Shown here piece after piece: positions 49,742-61,440 of a stretch of DNA of 64,000 nt (position 1 is the first letter of the stretch; the number at the start of each line of letters is the position of its first letter). The stretch covers positions 7,564,001 to 7,628,000 of the forward strand of contig NC_060112.1 of NCBI RefSeq assembly GCF_021155765.1. Direction: 5' to 3'. The notes beneath the pieces were generated by a model. It did not search any database. It was not told the DNA's origin and saw nothing but the letters and a program-made list of their open reading frames with translations. The stretch is from Diprion similis (Eukaryota; Arthropoda; Insecta; Hymenoptera; Diprionidae). The translations under genes were made by a program, and so were the position numbers.

Positions 49742-52095
49742 ATGGCCGACGAGGTGAAAAAAATTTCGTTCGGCTTTTCAAAATCAGTAAAGAAGCCAGT
49801 TTTGAAAAATACAGTGCAACATGAAAAAAAGAAAATCGATTATATCGAGTGTCTGGATGAGAAAGCGATTAGGGTTATTGGGTAAGCAGGCACTTGTGCA
49901 GCACAGTAATATTTCATACCAATATTTGTAAACATAACCTTAAATTAAATACTTTGTTTTTCCAGTTCCGAAGACAAAAAAGAAGATGAACCGCTGGTGA
50001 TACCAATGCGAGGATCAAAAACTTGGCATGATAGAATAGTTAATAAAATTGACGCAGATATCTTTGAGCCCAAAGTGAAAACAAACTCAAATGGAGATGC
50101 AGCTGATATTGTGGTTAAAAAGGAGCGCATTGACGCAATGGACGTTGACGAAGCTGACATAAAACTTGTAGAATCTGTAACGATAAAACAAGAGGTCAAA
50201 GTTGAGGAATCCAAACCGCCTAACACATTGGAAGAGCAAGCGGCGCAAGAAATCCTACAAGATCTGCATAGCACAGAAACCAACGGCAACGAACCAAGTA
50301 CTTTTTCCTTACCTGTTAAAGATGCCGCTTCATTAGCTGGTGAACAAGAGGTAATTTATTATAATTAGTAATATATACGTTTCTATACCAAATACTTTCT
50401 AAGATTTATCTACATCTCAAAGAAGCATTTTTGAAACTAACAATTTATCATACTGAAGTTTCTGTAAATCTGACTGCCTTGGAACTGTAGTAATTCCAAT
50501 TCACACATACACGGTGTTCACGAGGCTTAGCCTAGCAGGTTGTGCCGATTAAACCAAACTTCACGCACATGGCGTAGGCTTGTGTATGGTTTCCTACAGT
50601 TGCCGAGCAGCTATTTATCACTTATCACTTATTAAATTCTGGATCAAACATTCTAAGTACAAATTTGTTTAGTGGAGGTTTCTCACTATGTAAAGAACGA
50701 TCACAAAAAATTATCGATCTATGTTTTTGGTTACACTGGGTAGAAAAAATTCATGTATGTGAAGGTAGGTAGTGCTGGAAATGTTGGTTTTATCTGTCTA
50801 CCTTGACAGACAAACCGCCAATGATCAGATTCAAATGGGATTAAAAACCCTTCATAAAGCTAATTTCTTATTTCAGTCAACCTTGGAGGACTATGAGAGC
50901 ATTCCAATTGACGCTTATGGAATGGCTATGCTACGTGGCATGGGGTGGAAACCTGGTAAAGGAATTGGTAAAAATGAGAAGTACGAATATTTCTAAATAA
51001 CACTACTTTGGCGCCCAACCTATTTCACCTAGTTATTAATATAATAACATATTGAAAACGAAATGGTTAGTTCACGTAGCAAAGTAAACATTGAATCTTT
51101 TTTTTTAGATTAGTTGAAGCATCTATACCTGCTCTGAGACCAAAAGGAATGGGACTTGGTGCAGATAAAGTAACAATGCAGAAACAAAACGGTAAACCAA
51201 GAACAAAGGAAGAAGAAGAACTGAAACTTATAAAAGGAGCTTTCGTCAAACTGATTGCTGGAAAGCAAAAGGATTCCTATGGGCAGATTGAAGGTCTCGA
51301 TGACGACGCGGGTAGATTCATAGTGAAGATGGCACTAGGAGGAAACGTTGTGTCTGTAAATGAATCTGTCGTTCAAGCAGTGACAAAAGAAGAGTATCTG
51401 AAAAATGGCAAAGTCCTAAGTTAGTAGACTTTGGCTAATTTTACGGGGTTTTTAAACTGGATTTTTCTACGTTTTATAAATTACAACATTTTTCGTAGAA
51501 TCAATTAACTAAGTTTCTTTTTTTGAATATGATTTTCAGTGTAAGTTATTCCGAAATTATCCTTTTTAAAAACCCCTTTAACAAACTTTTCGATGTCAAG
51601 TAAAAACTTGATGATTTAGTCTTTAATATATCGTTGAATTAATTTTCAGACTCTGCCAAGTATCAGGAGTACAAGGATAAAGATATAGATAACACAGGTG
51701 TTGAGAGTCGTTTGCCAATCGTAGAATCATCAGATGGCGAACGAGAGGAAAGAAGAAGAGGTAGAAAGGATAATAAAGAACACAGTGAAAGCACTACCAG
51801 CGGAAAAAGAAAAGTGAAGAAATCCAAAAGACGGTCGAGCGTTGACGACAGTAGTCCCGATTGTACAAGAAAAAGAAATGATTCGGATAGTAGCGAGGTC
51901 GAAAAAAAGCCGAAAAAATCGAAAAAATCTAAGAAACACCGGAATCGCGATAGTTCGGCAGAACGATCGAGTAGAAAGAATCGGAAGAAGGATAAAGAGC
52001 GGGAGAAAAGAAAGGATAGAAGATGTTCCGAATCGCCAGAACGAAGAAAGCACAAAAAACATAAAAGATCTAGATCTAGGTCACCTAGAAAATAA
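49742..52095 (+). CDS. GPKOW: GPKOW homolog (G-patch and KOW motif spliceosomal protein), 5 exons
   Basis: Nuclear RNA-binding splicing factor related to yeast Spp2, which engages the Prp2/DHX16 helicase through its G-patch. Exons: 49742-49881, 49966-50350, 50877-50980, 51109-51419, 51650-52095; 461 aa, all phases consistent. It begins MADEVKKISFGFSKSVKK, matching the family's 'ISFGFS' opening. The G-patch is at about 187-213 (DAYGMAMLRGMGWKPGKGIG), split by intron 3 right after its core. A KOW motif is at about 251-278 (GAFVKLIAGKQKDSYGQIEG). The last exon encodes a Lys/Arg/Ser-rich tail (about 330-461) ending RSRSRSPRK. I do not find the second KOW motif that the human protein carries. Divergent from Caf1-180. 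Confidence 0.92.
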
Positions 52096-52163
52096 TTTTC
52101 ATAGATGACGTAATGTTATTTTATATCTACCGTGGACGAACAATTGTATGATAAAGTTTTCGT

Positions 52164-52169
52164 AATAAA
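52164..52169 (+). terminator. GPKOW poly(A) signal
   Basis: Canonical AATAAA 69 nt after the GPKOW stop codon, followed by T-rich sequence. Confidence 0.65.
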
Positions 52170-52594
52170 ATTTGTTCATTTTTAATTCAGCAATCGCTGG
52201 TATATTCCAGAGCTTTACAGCTAATAGAATTATGCCACTGTACTACTACAACAGTACCATTCTGACGAGTATTATACTTCATATTTCAGTTTCACCAACA
52301 TTTTACTTCCTTCAACCTTAATTTTCGAATGCAGGATTCACAAATAAAGTGAGAAAGTTCGTAATAAAGTGCATTTAAATTTTAGTTCTTTGAAATATTA
52401 TATATATCTAAAATGCTACAATACAACGACGTGTAATTTTGTAATCTTCATCAGTATCATTAGTAATTGGATTACTCGTCTCTCAATGTCGCTTCATACA
52501 CATTTCTTTCTTATTAGTATCTACGAGTAGTTAGCATACAGTCGCGTCATTCGAGCCAGTCGGACTTAACCTATAAGTTAGTATCTGCAAGGCC
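52170..52594. other. Short intergenic region GPKOW-Nit2 copy 1
   Basis: About 0.4 kb; it must hold the promoter of Nit2 copy 1. No core element stands out. Confidence 0.4.
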
Positions 52595-54829
52595 ATGGCA
52601 TTGAGCAATATCTCTCGACAGTCAAGTAAAGCAATGACAAGTACGTATGATGACTCCTGCCAATTTTATTGAAGCAATTTTGCGCTTTTGGTGATCGATG
52701 GTGTAAGTATATCTAACAAATATCTCATTAAAGGTCTCCGATTGGCCCTGGTTCAACTTGCCGTAACCGACGACAAGGCGACAAACATCTCCCGAGCAAT
52801 CTCTTTTGTTGAACGGGCAAAACAACAAGGCGCCGACGTCGTTGCACTTCCAGAGTGCTTCAACTCACCTTATGGAACTGGTAAAATCTACGCCCTCTAA
52901 TTCGACAAACAATGGTCATGCATGAAGCTGAATATAATCATGTCTTTGACTAGAATATATTCAAAACATGAAAATACTAGTGAACAGGGTGAATTCCATG
53001 AATAAATTTATGTGTTGATACACTTTTAAGAGAAGTAAATACGTGCCGGTTTTTACTGACCGAATAAAATTTCATTTATCTTGTCAAAAAAAGTTGCTTC
53101 ATTGCAGTCGGGAAATTTTTTATTTCACTATACATACTCTCTAAAATTGAAATCGAAAATCATTTTTACATTTTTTTCCTATACCATATTGTCAGTTCTT
53201 CCAGTTCTTTTTTCGCTTCCTATTATTTTAATGCAGCTTTAATTATCTTCATACTAGCTTGTTATTCCGAGATCTTTTTCATCTATATCTTTCATATATC
53301 CTTCTAATTGATTCCCTTTTCGAGAATAATTTTGTTACAAAATGACGATAAGACAACACGGTAGTAACGATTTCACACAAGTGCGGAAAGCAATCAATAA
53401 TTTTGCTCAACTTATTTTAGACGTTTTGTACTCGTTTCCAGACATGCTTACTGTACCTTGATTTCACTTGCAGACAGGCTCGGTTTTCGTTTTGGAGAAA
53501 CAAATTCTATAACATTATTTTATTTCACAAAATAGCACATTTTCCAAATTACGCTGAAAATGTTCCCGCGGGTGAAACAAGCCTTGCACTATCAGCTGCA
53601 GCTAAAAAAAATGGAATTCACATAATCGGTGGTTCCATTCCGGAAAGAGACGGGGAAAAGTTTTTCAACACTTGCACAGTCTGGGATTCCGAAGGAAAAT
53701 TCATCGGAAAATATAGAAAGGTATTTTTGCCAATTATTAACACCAGAAGAAAAGCATGGATTGCAACCCCATACTTTACAGAATAGAGGTATACGGTTAA
53801 AAAGAATTCCACTGGTGATTTATGTCGTGAGAAATGTTTCATATTCTATCCCAAATCGATGAACGTCAGACCCTCACCGCTTAATAAACTTTCGATTTGC
53901 ATATTTTCAAACACTACGGAAACTGTTTTTAATTTTTTTTTCACCTATACTACATTGTTTCAAAATTTCGTGTTTTATTGGGAATCGAGCGAAGAATTAA
54001 TCAAAGAATGCCGTAACGTGGACAATATAGCATTTCAATTGTGCGCATGCGCCAACGACGTGTTACCACACTGTTCGGAAATGGAGCATTTTACGCACGC
54101 CCCGCAAGCTCCGAACAAATTTTCAACTAATAACTTCTTACAGGTGCACTTGTTCGATATTGATGTAAAAGGAAAAATGACATTCAAAGAAAGTGACACC
54201 CTCACCGCTGGGAATGATCTTCTTACGTTTCACGTTAAGGGCTGGAAGATTGGTTTGGGAATCTGCTACGACATTCGATTTGAAGAGTTCGCTCGTCTGT
54301 ACCGTAACTTAGGTAATCCGCAATCAATCGAAACATCTTATCATATTTCCGCCTTCTCGTAGTTACTCTACTGATCATCCTCTGTCAGGGTGCCAATTGA
54401 TGTTCTATCCTGGTGCTTTTAACATGACTACCGGACCGTTGCATTGGTCTCTTTTGCAACGAGCCCGTGCCAATGATGCCCAACTTTATGTTGCCGGCGT
54501 ATCTCCGGCCAAAGTAGATGGTTCCGGATACGTAGCTTATGGTCACACGCAGCTGACGGACCCCTGGGGAAAGGTGCTTAACGAGTTGGAGTTCGCAGAA
54601 GATATAATTGTCGCTGATATTGGTAAAGAACGCATTTCATCAAATTCTATGAATTTGGCCATTTCACTTGACTGCCTTGCAATTCGTAACTCATTTCACT
54701 TTTCATATAATTATATAATTATGATTAAATTTTTTAGATATGGCAGTCGTTGATGAGGTCAGAGCCCAGATTCCAATTTTTGGCCAACGTCGAACGGACT
54801 TATACGAAACAACTTGGAAGAAAAATTAG
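52595..54829 (+). CDS. Nit2: Omega-amidase Nit2-type nitrilase, copy 1, 6 exons
   Basis: Hydrolyses alpha-ketoglutaramate and alpha-ketosuccinamate to the keto acids and ammonia, finishing the glutamine/asparagine transaminase pathway (known for the family). Exons: 52595-52640, 52734-52880, 53536-53720, 54144-54312, 54389-54622, 54738-54829; 290 aa. From the second in-frame ATG at 52634 the protein starts [11 protein letters not shown], as vertebrate NIT2 does (MTSFRLALIQL), and is 277 aa against 276 in human. Catalytic triad by family position: Glu56 in [10 protein letters not shown], Lys126 in KYRK, Cys167 in [10 protein letters not shown]. The substrate-loop region [14 protein letters not shown] is conserved. 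The N-terminal 13-residue extension [13 protein letters not shown] could be a mitochondrial presequence or simply leader. Tandem with copy 2, same exon structure. Confidence 0.92.
53721..54143 (+). other. Nit2 copy 1 intron 3, carrying a dispersed repeat
   Basis: Part of this intron (about 54030-54100) matches DNA near 62346-62415: both have TGCGCATGCGC, then a TGTTCGGAAA block and a 'GCA(T/C)TTTACG' block at similar spacing. It is therefore a member of a dispersed repeat family inserted in or near the gene. Confidence 0.55.
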
Positions 54830-55293
54830 CACAAACGGCGAAAAAAATTGTATCTATCTTAAAATGGATTTCGAATTTGAAAAAACGAAATTTTTATTAC
54901 TCACCAAACCCATTAAACCACACATTTTTCCAACGCGAGAATGGATTTTGACAGGCATGGGCAGTCAAATGATGCCGCAGTATTTTGCTACCTAGTTTTT
55001 GCCTAATAGGAACATTCAAGATCAGCGTACAGCAGGTAGCTTTGCTCTGCTTCATTGGCATTCCCATTGGCCAAGAGCTCGACAGCCAAATAACTGCGTC
55101 AGCATTTAGTTGCCTGTGAATATCCAGCCACGGCGCTGCATGATGCATATTACAGGCTGTATGTGAGCGTAAATGATTACTCGACCACACATGTTTGAGA
55201 AAAAACAAACGGGTTTCATCTGTCAAGCTACTGTCGTATCATCACCTTCATACTTTTACAACGTGGCACTGAGGAATCGCGCCAAGCAAAGCG

Positions 55294-57416
55294 ATGAGAA
55301 GTACGTGTGATGATGACTTGTGTCGAATTACTTAATTATACCGAACAAAAATCTGATTAAAGCTCTTCGATTGGCCCTGATACAACTTGCGGTAACCGAT
55401 GATAAAGCAACAAACATCTCTCGAGCAATCGCCTTTGTTGAACGAGCAAAACAACGCGGTGCCGACGTCGTTGCACTGCCAGAGTGCTTCAACTCACCTT
55501 ATGGAACCGGTAAAATCTACTCGATCCGTTTTTAAAGATCTGATTACAACTGTATGTAATCTAGGAATTATTTATCACGTATAGTATGTACGTACAAGTG
55601 CAGATTTTTTAAACACAAACTGCAAGTACTATTGTATAATGGTAAATTTATTCGCAATCGCTAAAATCAAGTTTTCAAAGTTTTTGCAACGTTTAAGTTA
55701 AAATCCTCTTTTCATTCATCAACTTCAGGTGTGAAGATCGCTTATAGACTTGACCTGTCATAGAGTATACAGCGCAATTGTCTCATGACGAATTGCGAAC
55801 GCAGATTTTTTCTATGAGTTTGAATCAATACTAACTCTTCGTCTGTAAACGTTTTTTCGGCACTTCCCAGACACTCGTGATATATTCTTAAAAGATTTGC
55901 TAATCTCATAAATTAAACGGTAAACAAACCTAATTATGTTTCATTTTTACTTTCACAAAAGTTATCTATCTAATATCATTGTATTTCACAAAATAGCACA
56001 TTTTTCAAATTTCGCTGAAAATATTCCTGCGGGTGAGACAAGCCTTGCCTTATCAGCTGCAGCTAAAATTAACGAAATTTGCATAATCGGTGGTTCCATC
56101 CCGGAAAGAGATGGGGGACAATTGTTCAACACTTGCACCGTCTGGGATTCCCAAGGAAAATTCATCGGGAAATACAGAAAGGTATTTGTCAATAATAAAT
56201 ATCAAAGGAGGAGCATCGATTGCGATAGTAATATTCTCATGACAGAATGAAAAATTTTCATTTAATGCGAGATCGTTTGATTCGCGTAAAATGCGCTATA
56301 TTATATACATGGGGCATTCCTTGCCAACTCGATGATTTTTTTTTTTTTTTTTTTATATACACTTGTCAATTATCGATTTTATTTTATTGGCTGCTAACGT
56401 CTAAATTTCTTTAAATTAAAATCTACAAATAATCACACATTATACTTTCATAGACTAAACAAAATACTTCACAAAGTTTGAACCATGCAGTTCGGAGAGG
56501 CTGAGGGTTTTTTCATGAAAAAAATTCCGAATACTTTTTTCAGCGCATTCAAAGCCTTCTACCAATCTGAAAATTTATTATCAATGCGCGGATTGATTCC
56601 AGGGATAAAAAAAATGTGTACTAATTAAATCTTAAAGAGTGTGTTAAGGGTTGGAAATTCATCGAAATAGCGTGGAATAGTCAGCTATACACGTAGTTTT
56701 TAATCGGAATAAACAACATTACTTTTATGTTATATATCTTTATACAGATGCATTTGTTCGACGTAGACATTGAAGGAAAAATATCATTCAAAGAAAGTGA
56801 CACCCTCACCGCTGGCGATGAGCTACTTACGTTTCAAGTCAAAGGCTGGAAGGTCGGCTTAGGGATCTGTCACGACATCCGGTTCGAAGAGTTGGCTCGT
56901 TTGTACCGTAATTTAGGTGATCCGAATACAATCGAAGAACGTCCTTACCGCATTTTCCACCCCCGATCCCCTATACTCATAACTGCTCTGCTGTTGATCC
57001 ATCGACAGGGTGTCAATTGATGATTTACCCCGGTGCTTTTGAAGTGACTGTAACTGGACCGTTGCATTGGTCTCTTCTGCAAAGATCTCGTGCCAATGAC
57101 GCCCAGCTTTATGTTGCCGGTGTATCTTCGGCCAAAGTAGATGGTTCTGGGTTCGAAACTTATGGTCACACGCAGCTGACGGATCCCTGGGGAAAGGTGC
57201 TTAACGAGTTGGAGTTCGCGGAAGATATGATTGTTGCTGATATAGGTAAGGAATGCAGTTCATCGATTTAAAGAATTCCTCTCATTCAATTAATAGCTCA
57301 TCCTCACTTTTCATTCTTTTCTAGATATGACAGTTGTTGATGAGGTCAGGACCCAGATTCCCATTTTTGGTCAACGACGTGACGACTTATATGAGACTGC
57401 CTGGATAAAAAATTAA
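55294..57416 (+). CDS. Nit2: Omega-amidase Nit2-type nitrilase, copy 2, 6 exons
   Basis: Tandem paralog of the preceding gene, 464 bp downstream. Exons: 55294-55300, 55363-55509, 55997-56181, 56748-56916, 57009-57245, 57325-57416; 278 aa, no frame disruption. Exons 2, 3, 4 and 6 are the same length as in copy 1; exon 5 is three bases longer. The triad is kept (Glu43, Lys113, Cys154). Two changes lie in conserved active-site surroundings: the Tyr after the nucleophile is His ([10 protein letters not shown]), and the loop reads [15 protein letters not shown], with Asn replaced by Glu and one residue inserted. The first coding exon has only MR plus one base; the upstream ATG of copy 1 aligns with GTG here. 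It may have shifted substrate preference. Intact, so not called a pseudogene. Confidence 0.88.
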
Positions 57417-60400
57417 TACGAACGCCGGAGAAGTTTTGGTCAATATATATATATATATATATTTTTTATACAGCGAATTTAAATTATATTATTGCTCATA
57501 TCCTTGAAACATTGACAATTAAAAATGCGTACTATAAGTAATGGAAAAATATTATCCATTTGCATAGTTAAACTTTCGAAGCTGTTCGATTTTTCGCAAG
57601 TTTTTGTACCTTATCAGCACGTTTTTTTTTATTTTCCAGATTACTCAATATAATACAATGAATTTAGAATGTTCATTTATACGTAAAAGGCCCCTTGATG
57701 ATCCTTGATAAATCTCAATCAAACTTAATAGTTAATGTTTCAACATGTTATTACACTCCTTCGCATGTTACATGATATATATGTTATTATTATTATTATT
57801 ATTATTTTCATATTTACATTGATAGAATAATAAGTTTATACGTGTATAAATATTAGGTAAAAATTTAAGCCTAGGAGAAATTGGTCAATTAATAAGACTT
57901 CTAAGTATGAATCTATGCGAAAAAGCTTTGATTTTCAGTCGACATGAGTTGGGTTAAAATAATTCGAACAATGTGAAACCGTGGCAATATATCACTATAC
58001 TGATTTTGTTTTGCCGGTGAAAACTTACTTCTGAGAATATGTTTAAAACAAGTTTTCAGATAAACTTAAAACTATCACTTTTGTCAAAACATTCAAATTT
58101 TTGTCGTAAAGTTTTTCCACATCAAATTTTCATATGAAATCTTGAGAGTAGCATTATCCCAACAAAAATACAAACGGTTTTAAACACCCAACTCACAATA
58201 GATTTTGCTATTCCCAAAATTTACTTAAAAAATTAACAAGCATGAACAGATGAGACAATATATCGCAGTAATATTTCAAGAATAGATATCACAAGCTTGA
58301 TAAAATTTTTTAGTAAGAAGTTGTTCAACAAGTTTGAAATCAAGAGCGTCAAATTTTTCAGTCATCTTAATAGCACCACTCTCCAAATCTTTTTTTATTT
58401 TATTTCATACAAATCTGCAACAACGATGTACGAAATTTTTATTTGTGCATTGCGAGACGGTATAAATTTTCTAAATAATTTATCTTTGCATATTTCAAAT
58501 TGTTTGCGATCAGCACCTTCAGCTGTTCTACCATTTGCAAGAAGAATTGGGAAAAAATTGCCAATGCAAAAAGTGATATTATAGCGTCTTATAGCGTGGA
58601 ATGAAATACGATTTGATATTGAATATCATTTTACGTCAAAATTCAACGCGATAAAATATCGAGAAACGCAAATTGATGCAGAAATTATTTTTAAACTGCT
58701 TAAAATTCATCGTACTCTCAACATTTGATCAGTTTACGTACCTTACATTTAAAAAGACGCCAATGCGCTGAAAAATATCCAAGAAACCATTTATTTCAAT
58801 AGTTCCCAGCATATATATATAATAAACCTTGTGGCGTTAAAAAATTATTTATTCAACGCATGAATGGTTTATGCATCTTTTTTTTATCTGCATTTCGGGC
58901 TGATAATTCTTCATAAAGAGCAAAAACTGACTTGATATTTATGCAAAGTTGTTATATGCCTACATGTTTTCAATGATATGTGATTACAGGGATAAATTCT
59001 TATTCGAATGGATGGATTTGATGTATCTTGATAATTACTGTAGTCGCTTGGAATGACGAAATTACGTAAACAAGTCGTGATCCACCAAGAACGGTTAATC
59101 CGACAATATCGATCACACCTGCAATTTAAAGAGGAAAATAAAAAAAAAAAACTGTGAGCACCTGTAACTCAAAATTAAAAAACAAACATTGAGAAAAAAA
59201 AAATTTTCCCCACTGCGTAGTTATTTATCGCTTGATTATTATTGTTAATTTTTTTCCTAATGGCACTCACAGCTTTTTTTGATTCTCCTCTTCAATTATT
59301 TGCCCAGTTTTGTACTATGGGGGCGTACAACCACGTTCGTTTTTTATTAACAATATGGATCACATAGCGATTTCACTGTAAATTGATTACAGTTTACCAT
59401 ATCGCTAAGGAAGCTTCAGTGCTAGTTTCTCACGACTATATTTCATGCGAATTCGTCACACCATGAAATTATGACAAAAATAAAGTATTATTAGCAACTA
59501 CTGAAAAAGTCCGAATTTTCTCTAATCAGATTGTACCTATTTGATACTTTCCACGATTTCTCGTGACTTTTGACTATCTTTCGGAAAAATGAGTCACCAA
59601 GAAAATCGAGAGGAAACGCGGGTTATCCAATTGAACGAAGAATTAATAAAAACAACTCCGAGTTAAAGTATATCGTCATTTTCTTATCACTATTTACGTA
59701 ACCGATCCAACGAAATTGCTTTCTAATTTCAGTTTCATCCTGCTGAGCGATTAGGTTACCTAGGTTTATCTATTGCTACGTTTCGGTTAAAATTTAGTAA
59801 CTTTTGTAGGGACGTAAACATTTTCTTGCCATCATAAATACGTTTTCCAGGTTGAATGAAACACCAAGTATCTTAAAAAGGATATACTAATACCCTGAAT
59901 GCTATAGTTGAAGGGCAACACGGCCAAATGGTGTAAGTACCAAAATATAAAACGTGCGTTTTTTAGAAAATCCGTACGCAAAATTTATTCGTGAAATTAT
60001 GAAAAATTGGTATATAACAAAATTATGTAAGTGGCATCATTATGATTTTTCAGGAGAGCAAAAAACCGTCCCAAAATTTGCTTGATTAAACTAAAAACGA
60101 AAAACAAAACGTTCTTTTAACATTTTTTCAAACTCTTTCAAATGGCTCGAACCCTGATTCAACATAGCGATCTGTCTTCGAAAAAATGACTTGCGAAAAT
60201 CGATTTACTATATAGCAAGTGGATTGCTATATCGAATTGGGATTTAGGCCATTTGAAAGGGGTTGAAAAAAGCGAAGAAATAAAACGTCTTTTATTTCTG
60301 TTTTTAAATCAATTGATCAAATTTTTTAACAGTTTTTTGCTCGCCTGAAAAATCATAATGATCAGATTTAGACCCTTTCGCCGTGCCATACTTCAATTAC

Positions 60401-61269
60401 GAACATTCACAGATAAAATATACTTTGTATAAATGCGATGTTACCAAACTTTCGTCTTGTTCTGAAACTAATCTACAAGCGGCGTGTGCTCATATCTCAA
60501 ATATAAAAAAGACTATTCCTCTACTCTTACAAGTAATTCCGAACGGGTTATGTATTATCAAACTTCAAGCATTACGTTTGTCCAAAAGCACCAAAGCGAA
60601 GCTTTCAAAATGCCAGATTTATTCTGTCTTACAGACAAAAAATCGAATATTGAAACTCTTAGATTGGCTCGGGCATCTTCATCCTTATAAAACAAAAATT
60701 ATCAAGCCCATCGTTATAGATTGTTGTATTTTTCTTCAATACATGGAAAACCAAACACTGCATTTTGCACGGTATAAAATGTTCATCTCGAATAATACGT
60801 CAACGAATTTCTTCTCCGCAGTGATGTTGGACGGGCGACATGAAAGCGGTTCTTGAAATATCGAGATGTGATCCATACGATGTAAACAGTCACATACGGG
60901 GGATGCTGTCTAAGATATGCGATATTTTCAGGTTCACGTGGCAGCTCTTGGATATCTTAAAATGGAAAAGATTTCTGTTTACACCACTTCGCTTTGACAA
61001 CCGACAGACCCGTGAACCACACTTCAAACTCTGGCCTTCAGCGATCTGCTACCAAAAGCACGGATATAATTTTCAACATGTTCCTCAATTTCACAAGAAA
61101 TTTTTTAAGAAGATGAATAAAGAGATGATGATTACAACACGGGGATTATAGTAAATAAAAGAGGATTCTGCTGCTTACACATTTAATGTATTATATACTT
61201 GTGGTATCGAGCTCTCTGGAATGGCGAATACGTCGATCATCAGACTTCCAAAGATGCGATTTGGAGTGG
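57417..61269. other. Intergenic DNA after Nit2 copy 2
   Basis: AT-rich. Holds a TA run (about 57441-57463), a TTA triplet run near 57783-57806 and the inverted repeat at 60036-60362. Open frames at 58297-58584, 60383-60856 and 60840-61151 have no recognisable family and are not called. Confidence 0.5.
60036..60362. repeat. Foldback inverted repeat (candidate MITE)
   Basis: Left arm starts ATCATTATGATTTTTCAGG and the right arm ends with its reverse complement, CCTGAAAAATCATAATGAT. Blocks such as TTTCAAATGGC, and AGAGCAAAAAAC against GTTTTTTGCTC, keep the two arms alignable for about 150 bp each with a centre near 60195. I estimate roughly 75-80% arm identity by eye. No clear target-site duplication was found. 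Confidence 0.6.
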
Positions 61270-61440
61270 CTAAGGTGCGATCAGGGCTGCCAGAAGCGTT
61301 GTAGTAAAGAGCAAGACTCCTCCGTCTGATTTGGAAGTCCCGGATGCAATTATGAGATCAGGGCTGCTCCAGTCAGCATCAGTGTCGTCCAAACACTCGA
61401 ATTCACAGCATCGCTCGCCGACGCGAAACCGCTTGCATTT
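61270..61440 (-). CDS. 3' terminal exon of a cysteine-rich, probably membrane-anchored protein (partial)
   Basis: Minus-strand exon after the acceptor TTCCAACAG, reading KCKRFRVGERCCEFECLDD, then an acid/Ser linker and a hydrophobic end GGVLLFTTTLLAALIAP followed by TAG. The C..(GERCC)...C pattern resembles the last cysteines of a von Willebrand factor type C domain, and the short hydrophobic terminus without basic residues after it looks like a GPI-anchor signal. A possible preceding 46-nt exon is at 62147-62102 (SGCGIFPRGMTCE), ending in phase 0 at a weak GTGCAA donor. Other exons were not found and may lie beyond 64000. Family and function uncertain. Confidence 0.45.
   Translation of the reverse strand, partial: KCKRFRVGERCCEFECLDDTDADWSSPDLIIASGTSKSDGGVLLFTTTLLAALIAP

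Noticed and set aside
59000-59118. Minus-strand possible last exon (hydrophobic, ending HPFE and a stop) after an AATTGCAG acceptor
   Set aside because: Thirty-nine open codons occur often by chance, and no upstream exon in matching phase was found.
60383-61151. Two overlapping plus-strand open frames of 157 and 103 codons
   Set aside because: No recognisable domain; they lie next to a foldback element and differ in frame.
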